A stretch of DNA of 64,000 bases from Selenomonas sp. AE3005 (lineage in GTDB: Bacteria; Bacillota; Negativicutes; Selenomonadales; Selenomonadaceae): positions 1 to 64,000 of the forward strand of contig NZ_JMME01000007.1 of NCBI RefSeq assembly GCF_000686945.1, in the 5' to 3' direction. Below are positions 1-9,274 of the stretch, piece by piece. A program made the translations under genes and the position numbers. Position 1 is the stretch's first letter. Each line of letters begins with the position of its first letter. Under the pieces are notes generated by a model. That model saw nothing but the letters and a program-made list of their open reading frames with translations, was not told where the DNA came from and searched no databases.

Positions 1-100
1 TGGCGTTTCAACGAGGCGGGAGATATGCTCGCCGCCTGTTTTGGTATTCGTGCCCCCACCTGCTGAGGTGGGGGACATTTTCTTGCCTCGTTATATTCTA
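1..100. repeat. Hairpin-bearing dispersed repeat, left copy
   Basis: Bases 1 to about 96 are the reverse complement of 25347-25466, near-identical apart from a 24-nt indel and one or two substitutions. The copy contains a strong palindrome, CCCCCACCTGCTGAGGTGGGGG, at about 53-74. No transposase is nearby. It could be a REP/MITE-like element or the relic end of a hairpin-ended IS (IS200/IS605 type); the sequence does not decide this. The window starts inside or at the edge of the copy. Confidence 0.75.
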
Positions 101-178
101 TGACTTTACCCTCGAAAAGGCAAGTTTTTCCCCGTCCAAGACCGTCTGGCCACTTCGTCCTTGGTGAACACAAATACT

Positions 179-207
179 TTGACATCCATCATATATTAGG
201 TTATAAT
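179..207 (+). promoter_or_regulatory. Consensus sigma-70 promoter of the toxIN locus
   Basis: A perfect -35 TTGACA (179-184) and a perfect -10 TATAAT (202-207) are separated by 17 nt. Transcription would start near 213-215, just before the antitoxin repeats. A strong promoter ahead of the RNA antitoxin, with a terminator before the toxin gene, is the usual type III toxin-antitoxin layout. Confidence 0.85.
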
Positions 208-212
208 TTAAT

Positions 213-321
213 CAAGAAGAGCCCTGTCGCTTTGAGGACAGACCTTTACTTTAAGTGCTTCACTACTTTGAGTGTGAACCTTTACTTTAAGTGCTTCGCC
301 GCTTTGAGTGCGAACCTTTAA
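213..321 (+). ncRNA. toxI: ToxI-like type III antitoxin RNA, 36-nt tandem repeats
   Basis: Two complete 36-nt direct repeats lie at 242-277 and 278-313, followed by 8 nt of a third (314-321). A diverged unit in the same phase precedes them (206-241). Each repeat folds a short stem: TTCAC/GTGAA in unit 1 (259-263 with 274-278), TTCGC/GCGAA in unit 2 (295-299 with 310-314), and CTGTC/GACAG in the leading unit. The A262-T275 pair becomes G298-C311 in the next unit, a compensatory change. Known ToxI RNAs are 34-45-nt tandem repeats processed by the toxin into pseudoknots that inhibit it; this is inferred here from the repeats and the adjacent toxN. Confidence 0.85.
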
Positions 322-358
322 TTGGGGGGATGAGGTCAACTCATCTCCCCAATTTCAT
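321..358 (+). terminator. Attenuating terminator between toxI and toxN
   Basis: A 14-bp stem with one G-U pair (321-334 with 340-353), a GTCAA loop and a short T-rich tail. In type III systems a terminator here makes antitoxin RNA outnumber toxin mRNA. Confidence 0.85.
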
Positions 359-374
359 TTCTAGGGAGTCGATT

Positions 375-875
375 ATGGATTTTTATATCGTAGATGAAAC
401 ATATATTTCCTATTTGCAGGATTATGAAAGAAAGCATCGTAATGGAATAACCAGAGTTCCTAATGTAAGATATGCAGACCGCAACAAATTTTCTTTTGGA
501 GCGGTACTTATCATAAATGATATTTCTTATTATGTTGCCGTGTCATCATTTAAGACAAAACAGGAAGCAAACATTCTGATATACATTCCAGAGGATAAGG
601 AGAAAATCAAAGGTTCTTTGCGGTTTAACTTTATGATTCCTATTCCTCAAAAGTGTTTGAAAAGACTGGTTATCAAGGATATAAAAGATGCCAAGTATCG
701 TTTGTTGGTAAATAAGGAATATAATTTCTGCATGGATAATAAAGAACGTATAGAAAAGAAAGCAAGAAAAATATACGATATGGTTATTGCGAATAAAAAG
801 CAAAAATTAACAGATAACAGCTGTAATTTCAAGCTATTAGAAAAAGCATATATGGATTATTTACGGGATAATTAA
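375..875 (+). CDS. toxN: Type III toxin-antitoxin endoribonuclease, ToxN/AbiQ family
   Basis: The 166-residue protein matches the ToxN/AbiQ family in length and motif order: N-terminal MDFYIVDETYISYL, a central beta strand segment GAVLIINDISYYVAV followed by SSFKTKQ (residues 57-63, the place of the S/T-x-K active site), FMIPI near residue 86-90, and the C-terminal block CNFKLLEKAYMDY (150-162). Family members are RNases that cut their own antitoxin repeats and cellular mRNA, causing growth arrest or phage abortive infection. The start at 375 has the site TAGGGAG about 7 nt upstream. The usual Pro after the SS pair is Phe here. Its own repeat RNA, promoter and terminator sit immediately upstream, which makes the assignment strong. 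Anti-phage activity is inference from the family. Confidence 0.92.
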   Translation: MDFYIVDETYISYLQDYERKHRNGITRVPNVRYADRNKFSFGAVLIINDISYYVAVSSFKTKQEANILIYIPEDKEKIKGSLRFNFMIPIPQKCLKRLVIKDIKDAKYRLLVNKEYNFCMDNKERIEKKARKIYDMVIANKKQKLTDNSCNFKLLEKAYMDYLRDN

Positions 876-881
876 CACAAT

Positions 882-933
882 GCCCGTGGGGGCTGGTGAT
901 ATTAAAAACATTACCAGCCCCCACGGGCTTTTT
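882..933. terminator. Bidirectional terminator between toxN and the autotransporter
   Basis: A perfect 16-bp stem (882-897 with 913-928) is followed by TTTTT. It lies between convergent genes. The stem sequence GCCCGTGGGGGCTGGT is nearly the same as that of the hairpin at 46613-46663. Confidence 0.85.
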
Positions 934-956
934 AATACTATGCTGTTAACCTTAAC

Positions 957-3900
957 TTAGAACATAAACTTCACCGAAACACCGCCCTGCAGGCCTTGTT
1001 TCTTGCCGGCGTAGCCGGTCAGGTTCAGGTCGAGAGTCCAGGGGGATTTTTCGTTGGCCAAAAGTTTTGCGCCCAGTTCGAGGCGGACGCTGCCGCCGCT
1101 GGTGTCAGCACCGCGAATGGCCATGCCGTTAGCGCGGCCTGCGGCCTGACCGTCCAGCTCGTGTTCATAGGACAGGTCGCCGTAGTAGTTCCAGCGTTCG
1201 CGTTTCATGGTGTAACGGGCACCGACGCGGAGAATCTGGCTGGTTACGGCATCGAGGTTGTATTCGTCAAGTCCGGCGTTAAAGTTCATACCGTCCTTGC
1301 GATTGTAGAAATATTTGCCGTAAACTTCCACGGTGTTGCCATCGTTGATGGCAAATTCCTTGCCTACGCCGAGGTGGAAACCTTTGTAGGTGGTGCGTTC
1401 GTCATAGCCGTAGCCTCTTACCGTATCGCGGAGGAGGTTGTTGGCCTTTTCATGCATGCTGCCGATACGCAGGCTGCCTTCGACGTACAGGCCGTCGGCT
1501 TTCATCCATTTGCCCAAAAGGCCGCCGCCGGTATAATCCACGGAGCCGTCGCCGCGCTGGGCGTTATCGCTATGGGTGGAGAAATTGCCCCAGCCATGTT
1601 CGATGAATACGCCGTATTCCGTGGTGGATTCTTTTTGGACGTTCTTGCGGCCCACGGCCACAATGCCATTCCACATGTTGACGTTGACATGGCTGCCGGT
1701 TTCCTGACGCATAGCGCCGCCGCCAATCTTGGCAAATACAGCTACGCCGTCCTTGCCGATGTTTTCTTTGCGGGCCAGGCCTTCTCTTGCCGACAGGATA
1801 AAGTCATTGCCAGCGTTCAGGGCTACTGCTGCAGCCTCTGCGGCCATTACGGTGTTATGCGTCTGGCGGCTTGCGCCTGCGCTTTCCACCTGATAGACCA
1901 CATTGCCATTAGCGTCAAGGACGAGCTTGCCCGTACCTTCCGTGGCCGTGCCGACGGTAAATTCAGAACCGGCATTCACATTAGTAGCTCTCTTATCTGC
2001 TGCGACATTGCTCTGGTCCAAAAGCGTCATGGTGGAGCCGGTGTTCAAGGTTTTGATGCCCGTAAAGGCTACCTGTTTTGCCGCAATGGTTGTACCGGAC
2101 AAATCAGAGGAAGTACCATCGCTGATGGTAAGGGCCGGTGTGCCGGAGTTCCACGCAAAATTCGTGTAGTTCAGCGTTTCAATGCCGGAGATATTCTTGA
2201 CGGACTGGCTGCCACCGGTCCAGGGTTCGTTACTGTTGCCGATGTTCAGCGTATTGCCGGCTGTGCCGTTATTGCCGCCGATGATGTTGCTATTCGATAC
2301 ATCTGCGCCGCCGTGGAGGGTAATGGTGTTGTTAATCGTGCTGCCACTGCCGCCGCTAAAGCCGCCGTAGATGTCACCATTTACCTTGCCATTGCCGATG
2401 TCGATGCCATTGCCGGAGGCGTCGCCAGTTGCGCTGTAGCCGCCGTAGACCTTGCCGTTGACGTTGACGCCGCCGGCAAGGTTGACTTTGTTGGTATTGG
2501 CATTGCCATTACCATCACTCTGGCCGCCGTAGACACTGCCGCCTACACTGCCGCCAGATACGGAAGTTTCATTCGCAGACGCATCGCCCGACTTGCTGTA
2601 GCCGCCGATTACATTACCGCTGACATTGCTGCCATCGACGTTAGTCTTGTTTTCGTTGGCGTTGCCCGTGCCGGTGGTCTTGCCGCCGAGGACGTCACCT
2701 GTTACGGTGCTGCCGCCGGTTACGCTAGTTTCATTCTTGTTGGCGTCGCCGTTTTCACTCTGGCCGCCAATGACACTACCGCCGACATTACTGCCGTCTA
2801 CATTGGTCTTGTTTTCACTGGACGTACCATTGCCGGAAGTCTTACCACCGGTAACATCACCATTTACAGTGCTGCCGCCGCTGACCGTAGTTTCATTCTT
2901 GTTGGTGTTGCCGCCATTGCTCTGGCCACCGGTTACGTTACCGCCTACGGTGCTGCCATTCTTGACGTCAGTTTTGTTCTCGCTGGCATCGCCATTCTGG
3001 CTCTGGCCGCCAATGACACTACCGCCGACATTGCTGCCATCTACATTGGTCTTGTTTTCATTGGACGTGCCATCGCCGTTGGTCTTGCCGCCGATAACGT
3101 CCTTATTTACGGTGCTGCCGGAAACCGTAGTTTCATTCTTGTTGGTGTTGCCGCCATTGCTCTGGCCGCCAGTGACGCTGCCACCTACCTTGCTGCCGTT
3201 CTTCACGTCAGTCTTGTTTTCGTTGGCATCACCGTTGCCGTCGCTCTTGCCGCCGTTGACATCACCATCTACGGTACTGCCGTCTACATTGGCGTTGTTG
3301 CCGTTGGTATGACCGTTGCCACCGGAGTGGCCGCCGTTGACATCGCCGCCGACTTTACTGCCGTTCTTGACGTCGGCATTGTTGCCGTCAGCGTTGCCGT
3401 CACCATCGCTGTTACCACCGTTGACATCGCCGTCCACTGTGGTGTGGTCAACATCGACATCATTTTTGTTGGAATTGCCGTTGCCGCCGGAATGGCCGCC
3501 GTTGACGTCACCGCCTACCTTGCTGTCCTTGACTTCCGTCTTGTTTTCCTCGGTGTCACCGCCGCCGTTGGTATCGCCGCCGCTAACATCGCCGCCAATC
3601 GTACTGCCTCTGACAATGGCCTGATTCCTTCTGGACGGGCCGCTGTCACTTTCGCCGCCGATAACGTCACCTTCTACCTTGCTGTCCTTTACATCGGCTT
3701 TATTTTCCTGGGAAGGTCCGTCCTCGCTGGTGCCGCCTTTGACATCGCCGCCCGTGCCGTCGTCCTTCTTCTCAATTTCGGAGTTCTTGACATCCACTTC
3801 ATTATTCGTGGATTCACCATCACCCTTCGCCTGACCGCCGATAACATCGCCCTGATGGCCGGGGTTGTCATCTACAGTTTCCGTAATGCCAATGGCATTC

Positions 3901-6900
3901 ACCGTGGGCACTTCTGTGCCTGCGGCTCTGGTAATCTTATAGTAGAGCGAACCATTATCATAATAGGCATGGCCTTTACCGGTCTGTCCGTTCAGCGTGA
4001 AGATGCCACTGCGAATCTTATTGACAGCGCCGCCGTAGTTGGATACCAGTACCATCGTGTCGCCAACATTCAGCGCGGTATCGCTCGTAAAGGTAATATT
4101 ATCCGCATTGACGAGTGCGCCCGTGTAGGCAATTTCACTGTCAGTACGAGCGTATGTGCTGTTCCAGCCCACTGTGCCAAAGGTCAAAGTCGTCGCATTG
4201 TTGCCGGTAACGGTATAAACTACGTTGTTATTCGTAGCTGCTACTGCGCCCGTTAACGCACCTTTGACGGCAAGGCCGGACGTAGCGTCATAGGTGTAGG
4301 TGCTCTTGCCGGTTTCCTTGGCTGCGATATCGCTTAAGGTAGTATTGGCCTTGACCAAGGTCATGGAATCACTAGCGGCGGCCACTTTCTTCTGGTCGTC
4401 GCTCATGATCATCCCCAAACCGCTGATATCGAGGCCGTTGCTGTTGACGCCGGAATAATCGTAGAGGAGGTCACTCCTATCTAAAACCGTGCCACCTTTA
4501 TTATAGTTAACATTGCCGATTTTAATGGTATTTACCTTGACATTGCCTAAGGAATACTGGAGGGCCGTGCCGTTATCATTTACCTTTACACCTTTGGACT
4601 GTGTTCCTGAGAGGGTGATATCACTGTCGGTTTCGCTGTATTCGCCGCTCGCTATATAGGCAATGCTGTCCGCAATCTGTGCCCCCGTGAAATAGCCTGT
4701 TGGTGTCGCAGTCAGAATATTATAATCACCAACCGTCGTGGGCGCCGTAAAGCCACTGCCGGTTACAGCTATGCCGCTGGCGGCTTTGCTCCAAGTGTCA
4801 TTTACTGCACCTGTGGTACTGCCATCCCAACCAGAAATATCCACGCTGTCCAAAGTCTTGCCTGTTACGGCATAATTGACCGTATTGGCATACGTTTTAA
4901 CCTTACCTGTCAAAGTACCGCCAAGCGTTGCCCCATTGGCCAGACTGTAGCTTATATTCTGACTGACCGGTGTACCTTTGACTACGAGGTCTGCCGCAAG
5001 GCCATTAGCATTGGTAAGCAGATTCCAGTCATTACCGTTTGCAATAGTATTTGCGTCAGTTCCTGTAAAACTAAATTTCAGATTCGTGGCGTCTACGCCG
5101 TTAGCTGCTACTGAGAAAGTATAGCCGGTAGCAGGCATAGCCCGGCCAGTCCCCCACGTCATATTGCCCAGGGTGATATTGTTTACAGTCCTGACCTCGG
5201 CAATGAAGTTCAAATTCTTGCCGTCATCGCTTTTCTTCACGCCGCCGGATTTGGTGCCACTCAGGGTAACGCCATTTCCTTCATCGCCGCTATAGGCCGC
5301 GCCGGAGGTATAGGCCATAGCACCCGTTACGTCACCGAAAAAGTTTGTTATATCGGTGGTAAAGATGGTTTTATCCGTAGTGGGTGCGGTAAACGTTCCC
5401 GTGCTTACGGCAACATTGCTGCCCGTCCAATTATTCGGCAGGCCATTAACCGTAGTAGTCGTATCCCAGCCAGACAAATCCATAGAAGAAACTGTCTTGT
5501 CAGTTACCGTATATTTGACGGCATTTGTATCTGCCGCTACCGTACCATGCAGTGTACCCGACGCGGTGATACCGCCACCCATAGCCGCATTGGTAATGGC
5601 CTGACTATGGCTTGCCCCCGTCACGGGATTGCCCGTGGTGATTCCTGTGGCGTTAGCAAACAAGGTGCTGTCTGCTACATCCGCCGGCTTGTCAAAGGTC
5701 AAATTAGTGGCGTCAATACTGGTACTGCCATTAAAGGTATAGTTGCTTGTTGCCGTCCGCGGCGTTCCAAAGGTCATATTGCCCAGAGCAATATTGTTTA
5801 CAGTCCTGACCTCAGCAATATATTCCAAGTCACTGCCGTCATTACTTTTCTTCACGCCACCGGATCTGGTGCCGGAAAGGGTAACGCCATTTACCTCGTC
5901 GCCGCTAAAAGCCGCACCTGGCGTATAGGCCATAGCTCCGGTTACGTCACCGAAAAAGTTTGCTATATCGGTGGTAAAGACGGTTTTATCCGCAGTGGGT
6001 GCGGTAAAAGTTCCCGTGCTTACGGCAACATTATTGCCCGTCCAATTATTATTTGGCAAGGTTCCCTCTGTGGTGGCATCCCAGCCTGACAAATCCATGG
6101 AGGAAATGGTCTTTTTGTTTACAGTATATTTTACTTCTCCAGTATCAGCAGAAACCGTGCCGGTGAGAGTACCGGACACCTTGATACCGCCACCTATAGC
6201 TGCATCGCTAATGGCCTGACTGTGGTCTGCCCCCGTCACGGAGTTGCTGGAGGTAATGCCCGTGGCATTGCTGACCAAGGTGCTGTTTTCTACCTCCGCC
6301 GGCTTGTCAAAGGTCAAGTTTGTGGCGTTAATCGTGGGACTGCCATCAAAGGTATAGTTGGCATCTACAGTACGCTGATTTACTAAACCGCCAGCCCCAA
6401 CGGTCATATTACCAAGGGCAATATTCGATACCGCCATTTTGCCGACGGCATACACAAGATTCTGTCCATTATCCGAGGGCTTGACGCCCTTATCCTGAGT
6501 GACAGTGAAGGTAACACCTTTATCCGTATCCGAGGACGGAGTTGTGGACGCACCATATTTCTGTGCGCCGGTGATATATGCGTCACTAAAATAACTTGGC
6601 GTGCTGGTGGTGATAATATCCTGGGAACTCCCTGCCGTCAGCGTAGTTGGTGCTGTAAAGCCTGCCGCATTGATGGAGCCAGCGGTAAGGCCCTTCGTCC
6701 AGCCTGTCAGGGAATAAGCAGCTTTCGTGCTGTCCCAGCCTGCGAGGTCAATGCCGGTAATGCTCTTACCACTTACGGTATAATTCACCTGTCCGAGAGT
6801 GGTGGAAACCGTACCGTTGATGGTACCGTTAAACTTCACCCCGTTGTCAGCAGCTGCATTCGTGAAATTCTGCGTATGGGATGCACCAGTTATATTGGCA

Positions 6901-9137
6901 GAGTCTGCCGGCAAACCATCAGCATTGGTCAGCAAAGCCGTGCTAGTGCCTACTGTGCCTACTGCCATAGGATTGGTAAAGGAAAGATTGGCGGCGTTAA
7001 TAGCGGTCTGATTGCCAAAGCTATAAGCTGAGCCTGCGTCCCTGGGCGTGCCCCAGGCCATACTGCCAAGCGTGATATTTTGCCCATCAAAGGCCTCGGC
7101 ATAGTAAGTCAGCTTAGCGTTCGCTATGGTGCCGTTATTCGTAACCTTGACGCCGCCGGCTTTATTGCCGGAGATGGTAACGCCTTTATCCTCATTGGAA
7201 AAAGCCTCACCTGCGGCAGTATAGACATGAGTGCCTGTAACGCTACCAAAGAAATTTTCTGTGGTCGTCGTGAAGATATCAAAATTCGTGGTCGGCGTGA
7301 CGGAAAAGTTTCCCGTAACGACGGCAACATTAGAGCCTGTCCAGCCGCTATTGGGAAGTGTGGAGGCTACGCCAGTCCAATTTGACAAGTCAATGTTGTT
7401 CAGCGTTACGCCTGATACCGTGTAGTTAAGGGCATTGGCCGCCGCCGTCACATTGCCGGTCGCCGTGGCCTCGTAGTTAATGCCTTTGTCGTCGTCGGTG
7501 TAATCAATAGCCACCGTCTTTCCTGTACCGCCCGTAACTACATTTGCTGTTGTCAAGCCCGTGGCATTTGACAGCAACGTCATGGAGGCGTCGGTTGCCA
7601 GTGCGGTATTTACCGTGCCAAAGGTCAACCCCGACGCATTGATGCCAGTGCCGGAAGAACCACCGATGAACTTATAGCCAGTAGGTGAGGCAGTAGTACC
7701 CCAGGTCATGTTGCCAAGATTAACCGTTTTTACTTCCTTTGTTTCGCCGTAGTAAGTCAGCTTCGCATTTGCCTTGGTGCCGTCAGCCTCCACCTTTACA
7801 CCACTCATATTATCGCCAACAAGAGTCACGCCAGTGGTTCCTATAGCATCAGAAAAATCACCTTTATCACCATATGCGATTGTGGAGGCAATATTTGCAC
7901 CAGCGAAAACGCCAGCATCTGCAGTTAGAATATCCTTGGAATTGCCGGCACCTACAGCAGTTTTTGCTGCATCACTAATAGTGCCGCTTACTGTTACAGC
8001 TGACGTACCTTTCGTCCAGCCCGTGGGCACGGCGAAAGCAGCCTTCGTGCTGTCCCAGTTCGCGAGATTGACGCCCGTGACGCTGTTCGCGATGGTGTAG
8101 TCGATTTGGTGTTGGTTCGAGTCCGTGAATTTGACGGTGTGGGTGTTGGTATAGATTAGTTTCGCACCGTTACCACCGGACGGTGTGTATTCCTGCCCCG
8201 TGTTCGTTGCAAACGCGGTGCTGCCGGTCAGCACCCCTTCATTTGCGCCATATTTCCATTTCGAAATACCGATGCTTGCGTACTGATCTTTCACCAGCGT
8301 CATGGTGCCAACGGTCGTGGCCTCGCCGGTTTTGCCGGTATTGGTAAGGCCGGTGGCGTCGGTAAGGTCCAGATAAGTGACGTCTTGAATATCGCTCACG
8401 TTATGTAAATTGCCTGTCATCTCAAGCACCGTCTTGCTTGTATCAAAGCCTACGCCGCTTGTGATGCCAATCGTCTGGGTTCCTCGAATGCCTTCAATGC
8501 CGACTTTTATGCCCGTGGCGCCGAGGTTCAGGGTGTTGCGGGTACCGGTGGTGCCGCCGTCGCCGCCCTTAATGCCCTTAACGGTCACTCCCGCGTTGAT
8601 GTTGATTTTGTTGTCAGAGGCAACACTAGCGGCCCTTCCGCCAACAATTACAGCACTGCTCAATTCCGGACTGCCTTCGATGGTGACGATGTTTTCTGTG
8701 GCTGAACTGTTTTCAGAATAGCCGCCATAAACAAAGCCGGTCACCTCACCGCCGCTGATGATGACCTTGCCGTCAGATGCCTGTCCACCAACTCCTCCGC
8801 CCGTCTGATACTTGCCATAAGCGTTTAATATTGTGCCATTTTGAAGCGTGAACTGGCCGCCGCCTTGCCCCTTGTAAGCACCATAAGCAGTGTAATTCGC
8901 CCATGCATTACCGCTAGAATCATAATTGAGCGTCCACGTATCGATGGTGTACTGCGGGTAGGCCCTATGATTAGTAGTGTCTGCAGATATTGTGCCAGGA
9001 ACCCCAGTGGGGGCCCCAGTGACCTCGATATCGACCGCCTCCGCCGTCGGCGCAAAAAGCAGCCCATTCCCCAGTATCAGTGCGCATACAATATATCGAG
9101 TAAGCTGTAAATTCCTTTTCCTTTCCTTCCCAGTCAT
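957..9137 (-). CDS. Giant repeat-rich autotransporter (type Va secretion) adhesin-like protein
   Basis: About 2,726 residues. A basic N-terminus and hydrophobic stretch ending FAPTAEA form an extended signal peptide. The passenger has two repeat systems: several blocks of about 205 residues carrying motifs such as VSSMDLSGWD, NFFGDVTGAMAY and VTLSGTKSGGVKK, then about twenty Gly/Asn-rich units of 25-30 residues with the core DVxGGxSxG. The last ~270 residues form an autotransporter beta-barrel ending in SVKFMF with a terminal aromatic. The start at 9137 is chosen over one 18 nt upstream because GGAAGGGG lies 8 nt before it. It is expected to be displayed on the outer membrane. An adhesion or biofilm role is inference; no enzymatic domain is seen. 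Confidence 0.9.
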   Translation of the reverse strand: MTGKERKRNLQLTRYIVCALILGNGLLFAPTAEAVDIEVTGAPTGVPGTISADTTNHRAYPQYTIDTWTLNYDSSGNAWANYTAYGAYKGQGGGQFTLQNGTILNAYGKYQTGGGVGGQASDGKVIISGGEVTGFVYGGYSENSSATENIVTIEGSPELSSAVIVGGRAASVASDNKININAGVTVKGIKGGDGGTTGTRNTLNLGATGIKVGIEGIRGTQTIGITSGVGFDTSKTVLEMTGNLHNVSDIQDVTYLDLTDATGLTNTGKTGEATTVGTMTLVKDQYASIGISKWKYGANEGVLTGSTAFATNTGQEYTPSGGNGAKLIYTNTHTVKFTDSNQHQIDYTIANSVTGVNLANWDSTKAAFAVPTGWTKGTSAVTVSGTISDAAKTAVGAGNSKDILTADAGVFAGANIASTIAYGDKGDFSDAIGTTGVTLVGDNMSGVKVEADGTKANAKLTYYGETKEVKTVNLGNMTWGTTASPTGYKFIGGSSGTGINASGLTFGTVNTALATDASMTLLSNATGLTTANVVTGGTGKTVAIDYTDDDKGINYEATATGNVTAAANALNYTVSGVTLNNIDLSNWTGVASTLPNSGWTGSNVAVVTGNFSVTPTTNFDIFTTTTENFFGSVTGTHVYTAAGEAFSNEDKGVTISGNKAGGVKVTNNGTIANAKLTYYAEAFDGQNITLGSMAWGTPRDAGSAYSFGNQTAINAANLSFTNPMAVGTVGTSTALLTNADGLPADSANITGASHTQNFTNAAADNGVKFNGTINGTVSTTLGQVNYTVSGKSITGIDLAGWDSTKAAYSLTGWTKGLTAGSINAAGFTAPTTLTAGSSQDIITTSTPSYFSDAYITGAQKYGASTTPSSDTDKGVTFTVTQDKGVKPSDNGQNLVYAVGKMAVSNIALGNMTVGAGGLVNQRTVDANYTFDGSPTINATNLTFDKPAEVENSTLVSNATGITSSNSVTGADHSQAISDAAIGGGIKVSGTLTGTVSADTGEVKYTVNKKTISSMDLSGWDATTEGTLPNNNWTGNNVAVSTGTFTAPTADKTVFTTDIANFFGDVTGAMAYTPGAAFSGDEVNGVTLSGTRSGGVKKSNDGSDLEYIAEVRTVNNIALGNMTFGTPRTATSNYTFNGSTSIDATNLTFDKPADVADSTLFANATGITTGNPVTGASHSQAITNAAMGGGITASGTLHGTVAADTNAVKYTVTDKTVSSMDLSGWDTTTTVNGLPNNWTGSNVAVSTGTFTAPTTDKTIFTTDITNFFGDVTGAMAYTSGAAYSGDEGNGVTLSGTKSGGVKKSDDGKNLNFIAEVRTVNNITLGNMTWGTGRAMPATGYTFSVAANGVDATNLKFSFTGTDANTIANGNDWNLLTNANGLAADLVVKGTPVSQNISYSLANGATLGGTLTGKVKTYANTVNYAVTGKTLDSVDISGWDGSTTGAVNDTWSKAASGIAVTGSGFTAPTTVGDYNILTATPTGYFTGAQIADSIAYIASGEYSETDSDITLSGTQSKGVKVNDNGTALQYSLGNVKVNTIKIGNVNYNKGGTVLDRSDLLYDYSGVNSNGLDISGLGMIMSDDQKKVAAASDSMTLVKANTTLSDIAAKETGKSTYTYDATSGLAVKGALTGAVAATNNNVVYTVTGNNATTLTFGTVGWNSTYARTDSEIAYTGALVNADNITFTSDTALNVGDTMVLVSNYGGAVNKIRSGIFTLNGQTGKGHAYYDNGSLYYKITRAAGTEVPTVNAIGITETVDDNPGHQGDVIGGQAKGDGESTNNEVDVKNSEIEKKDDGTGGDVKGGTSEDGPSQENKADVKDSKVEGDVIGGESDSGPSRRNQAIVRGSTIGGDVSGGDTNGGGDTEENKTEVKDSKVGGDVNGGHSGGNGNSNKNDVDVDHTTVDGDVNGGNSDGDGNADGNNADVKNGSKVGGDVNGGHSGGNGHTNGNNANVDGSTVDGDVNGGKSDGNGDANENKTDVKNGSKVGGSVTGGQSNGGNTNKNETTVSGSTVNKDVIGGKTNGDGTSNENKTNVDGSNVGGSVIGGQSQNGDASENKTDVKNGSTVGGNVTGGQSNGGNTNKNETTVSGGSTVNGDVTGGKTSGNGTSSENKTNVDGSNVGGSVIGGQSENGDANKNETSVTGGSTVTGDVLGGKTTGTGNANENKTNVDGSNVSGNVIGGYSKSGDASANETSVSGGSVGGSVYGGQSDGNGNANTNKVNLAGGVNVNGKVYGGYSATGDASGNGIDIGNGKVNGDIYGGFSGGSGSTINNTITLHGGADVSNSNIIGGNNGTAGNTLNIGNSNEPWTGGSQSVKNISGIETLNYTNFAWNSGTPALTISDGTSSDLSGTTIAAKQVAFTGIKTLNTGSTMTLLDQSNVAADKRATNVNAGSEFTVGTATEGTGKLVLDANGNVVYQVESAGASRQTHNTVMAAEAAAVALNAGNDFILSAREGLARKENIGKDGVAVFAKIGGGAMRQETGSHVNVNMWNGIVAVGRKNVQKESTTEYGVFIEHGWGNFSTHSDNAQRGDGSVDYTGGGLLGKWMKADGLYVEGSLRIGSMHEKANNLLRDTVRGYGYDERTTYKGFHLGVGKEFAINDGNTVEVYGKYFYNRKDGMNFNAGLDEYNLDAVTSQILRVGARYTMKRERWNYYGDLSYEHELDGQAAGRANGMAIRGADTSGGSVRLELGAKLLANEKSPWTLDLNLTGYAGKKQGLQGGVSVKFMF
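2230..3870 (-). repeat. About twenty tandem DVxGGxS units in the autotransporter gene
   Basis: Coding tandem repeats of roughly 75-90 nt encode units with V-x-G-x-V-x-GG-[QKHNY]-[ST], then G, N-rich spacing and V-x-GS. Several units are near identical at the nucleotide level, so the array is a likely site of slippage or unequal recombination, changing passenger length in frame. Confidence 0.8.
4700..7700 (-). repeat. Long ~205-residue duplicated blocks in the autotransporter gene
   Basis: Comparable segments recur with a period close to 615 nt: for example, the segment starting at 5341 matches the one at 5956 almost base for base over more than 100 nt. More diverged copies lie on either side. 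These are in-frame internal duplications of the passenger domain. Confidence 0.75.
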
Positions 9138-9179
9138 ACTATCGTCCCCTTCCATGATATAATCTGCTTAAGCAAACAC

Positions 9180-9231
9180 AAAAAACCCTCCCACAGGGCA
9201 CAGGCAAGCATAAAAACTTGCCCATCCCCTG
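9180..9231 (-). terminator. Terminator or attenuator upstream of the giant autotransporter
   Basis: On the minus strand CAGGG/CCCTG (9227-9231 with 9194-9198) and GGCAAG/CTTGCC (9203-9222) form a two-part stem followed by a six-T run (9180-9185). It sits between the short ORF at 9275-9400 and the autotransporter start at 9137, so it ends upstream transcription or attenuates the autotransporter. Confidence 0.5.
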
Positions 9232-9274
9232 CAGGAAGGCTTGCTAATTTCATTATTCAGCTGTGTATAACCAT

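Noticed and set aside
242-321. CRISPR array from 36-nt repeats
   Set aside because: The repeats are direct and adjacent with no spacers, only about 2.2 units, and a ToxN gene follows; ToxI RNA explains them.
996-4256. 1,086-codon plus-strand frame opposite the autotransporter
   Set aside because: It is an antisense shadow of the repetitive coding sequence, with alanine/isoleucine-rich composition and no ribosome site or recognisable domain.
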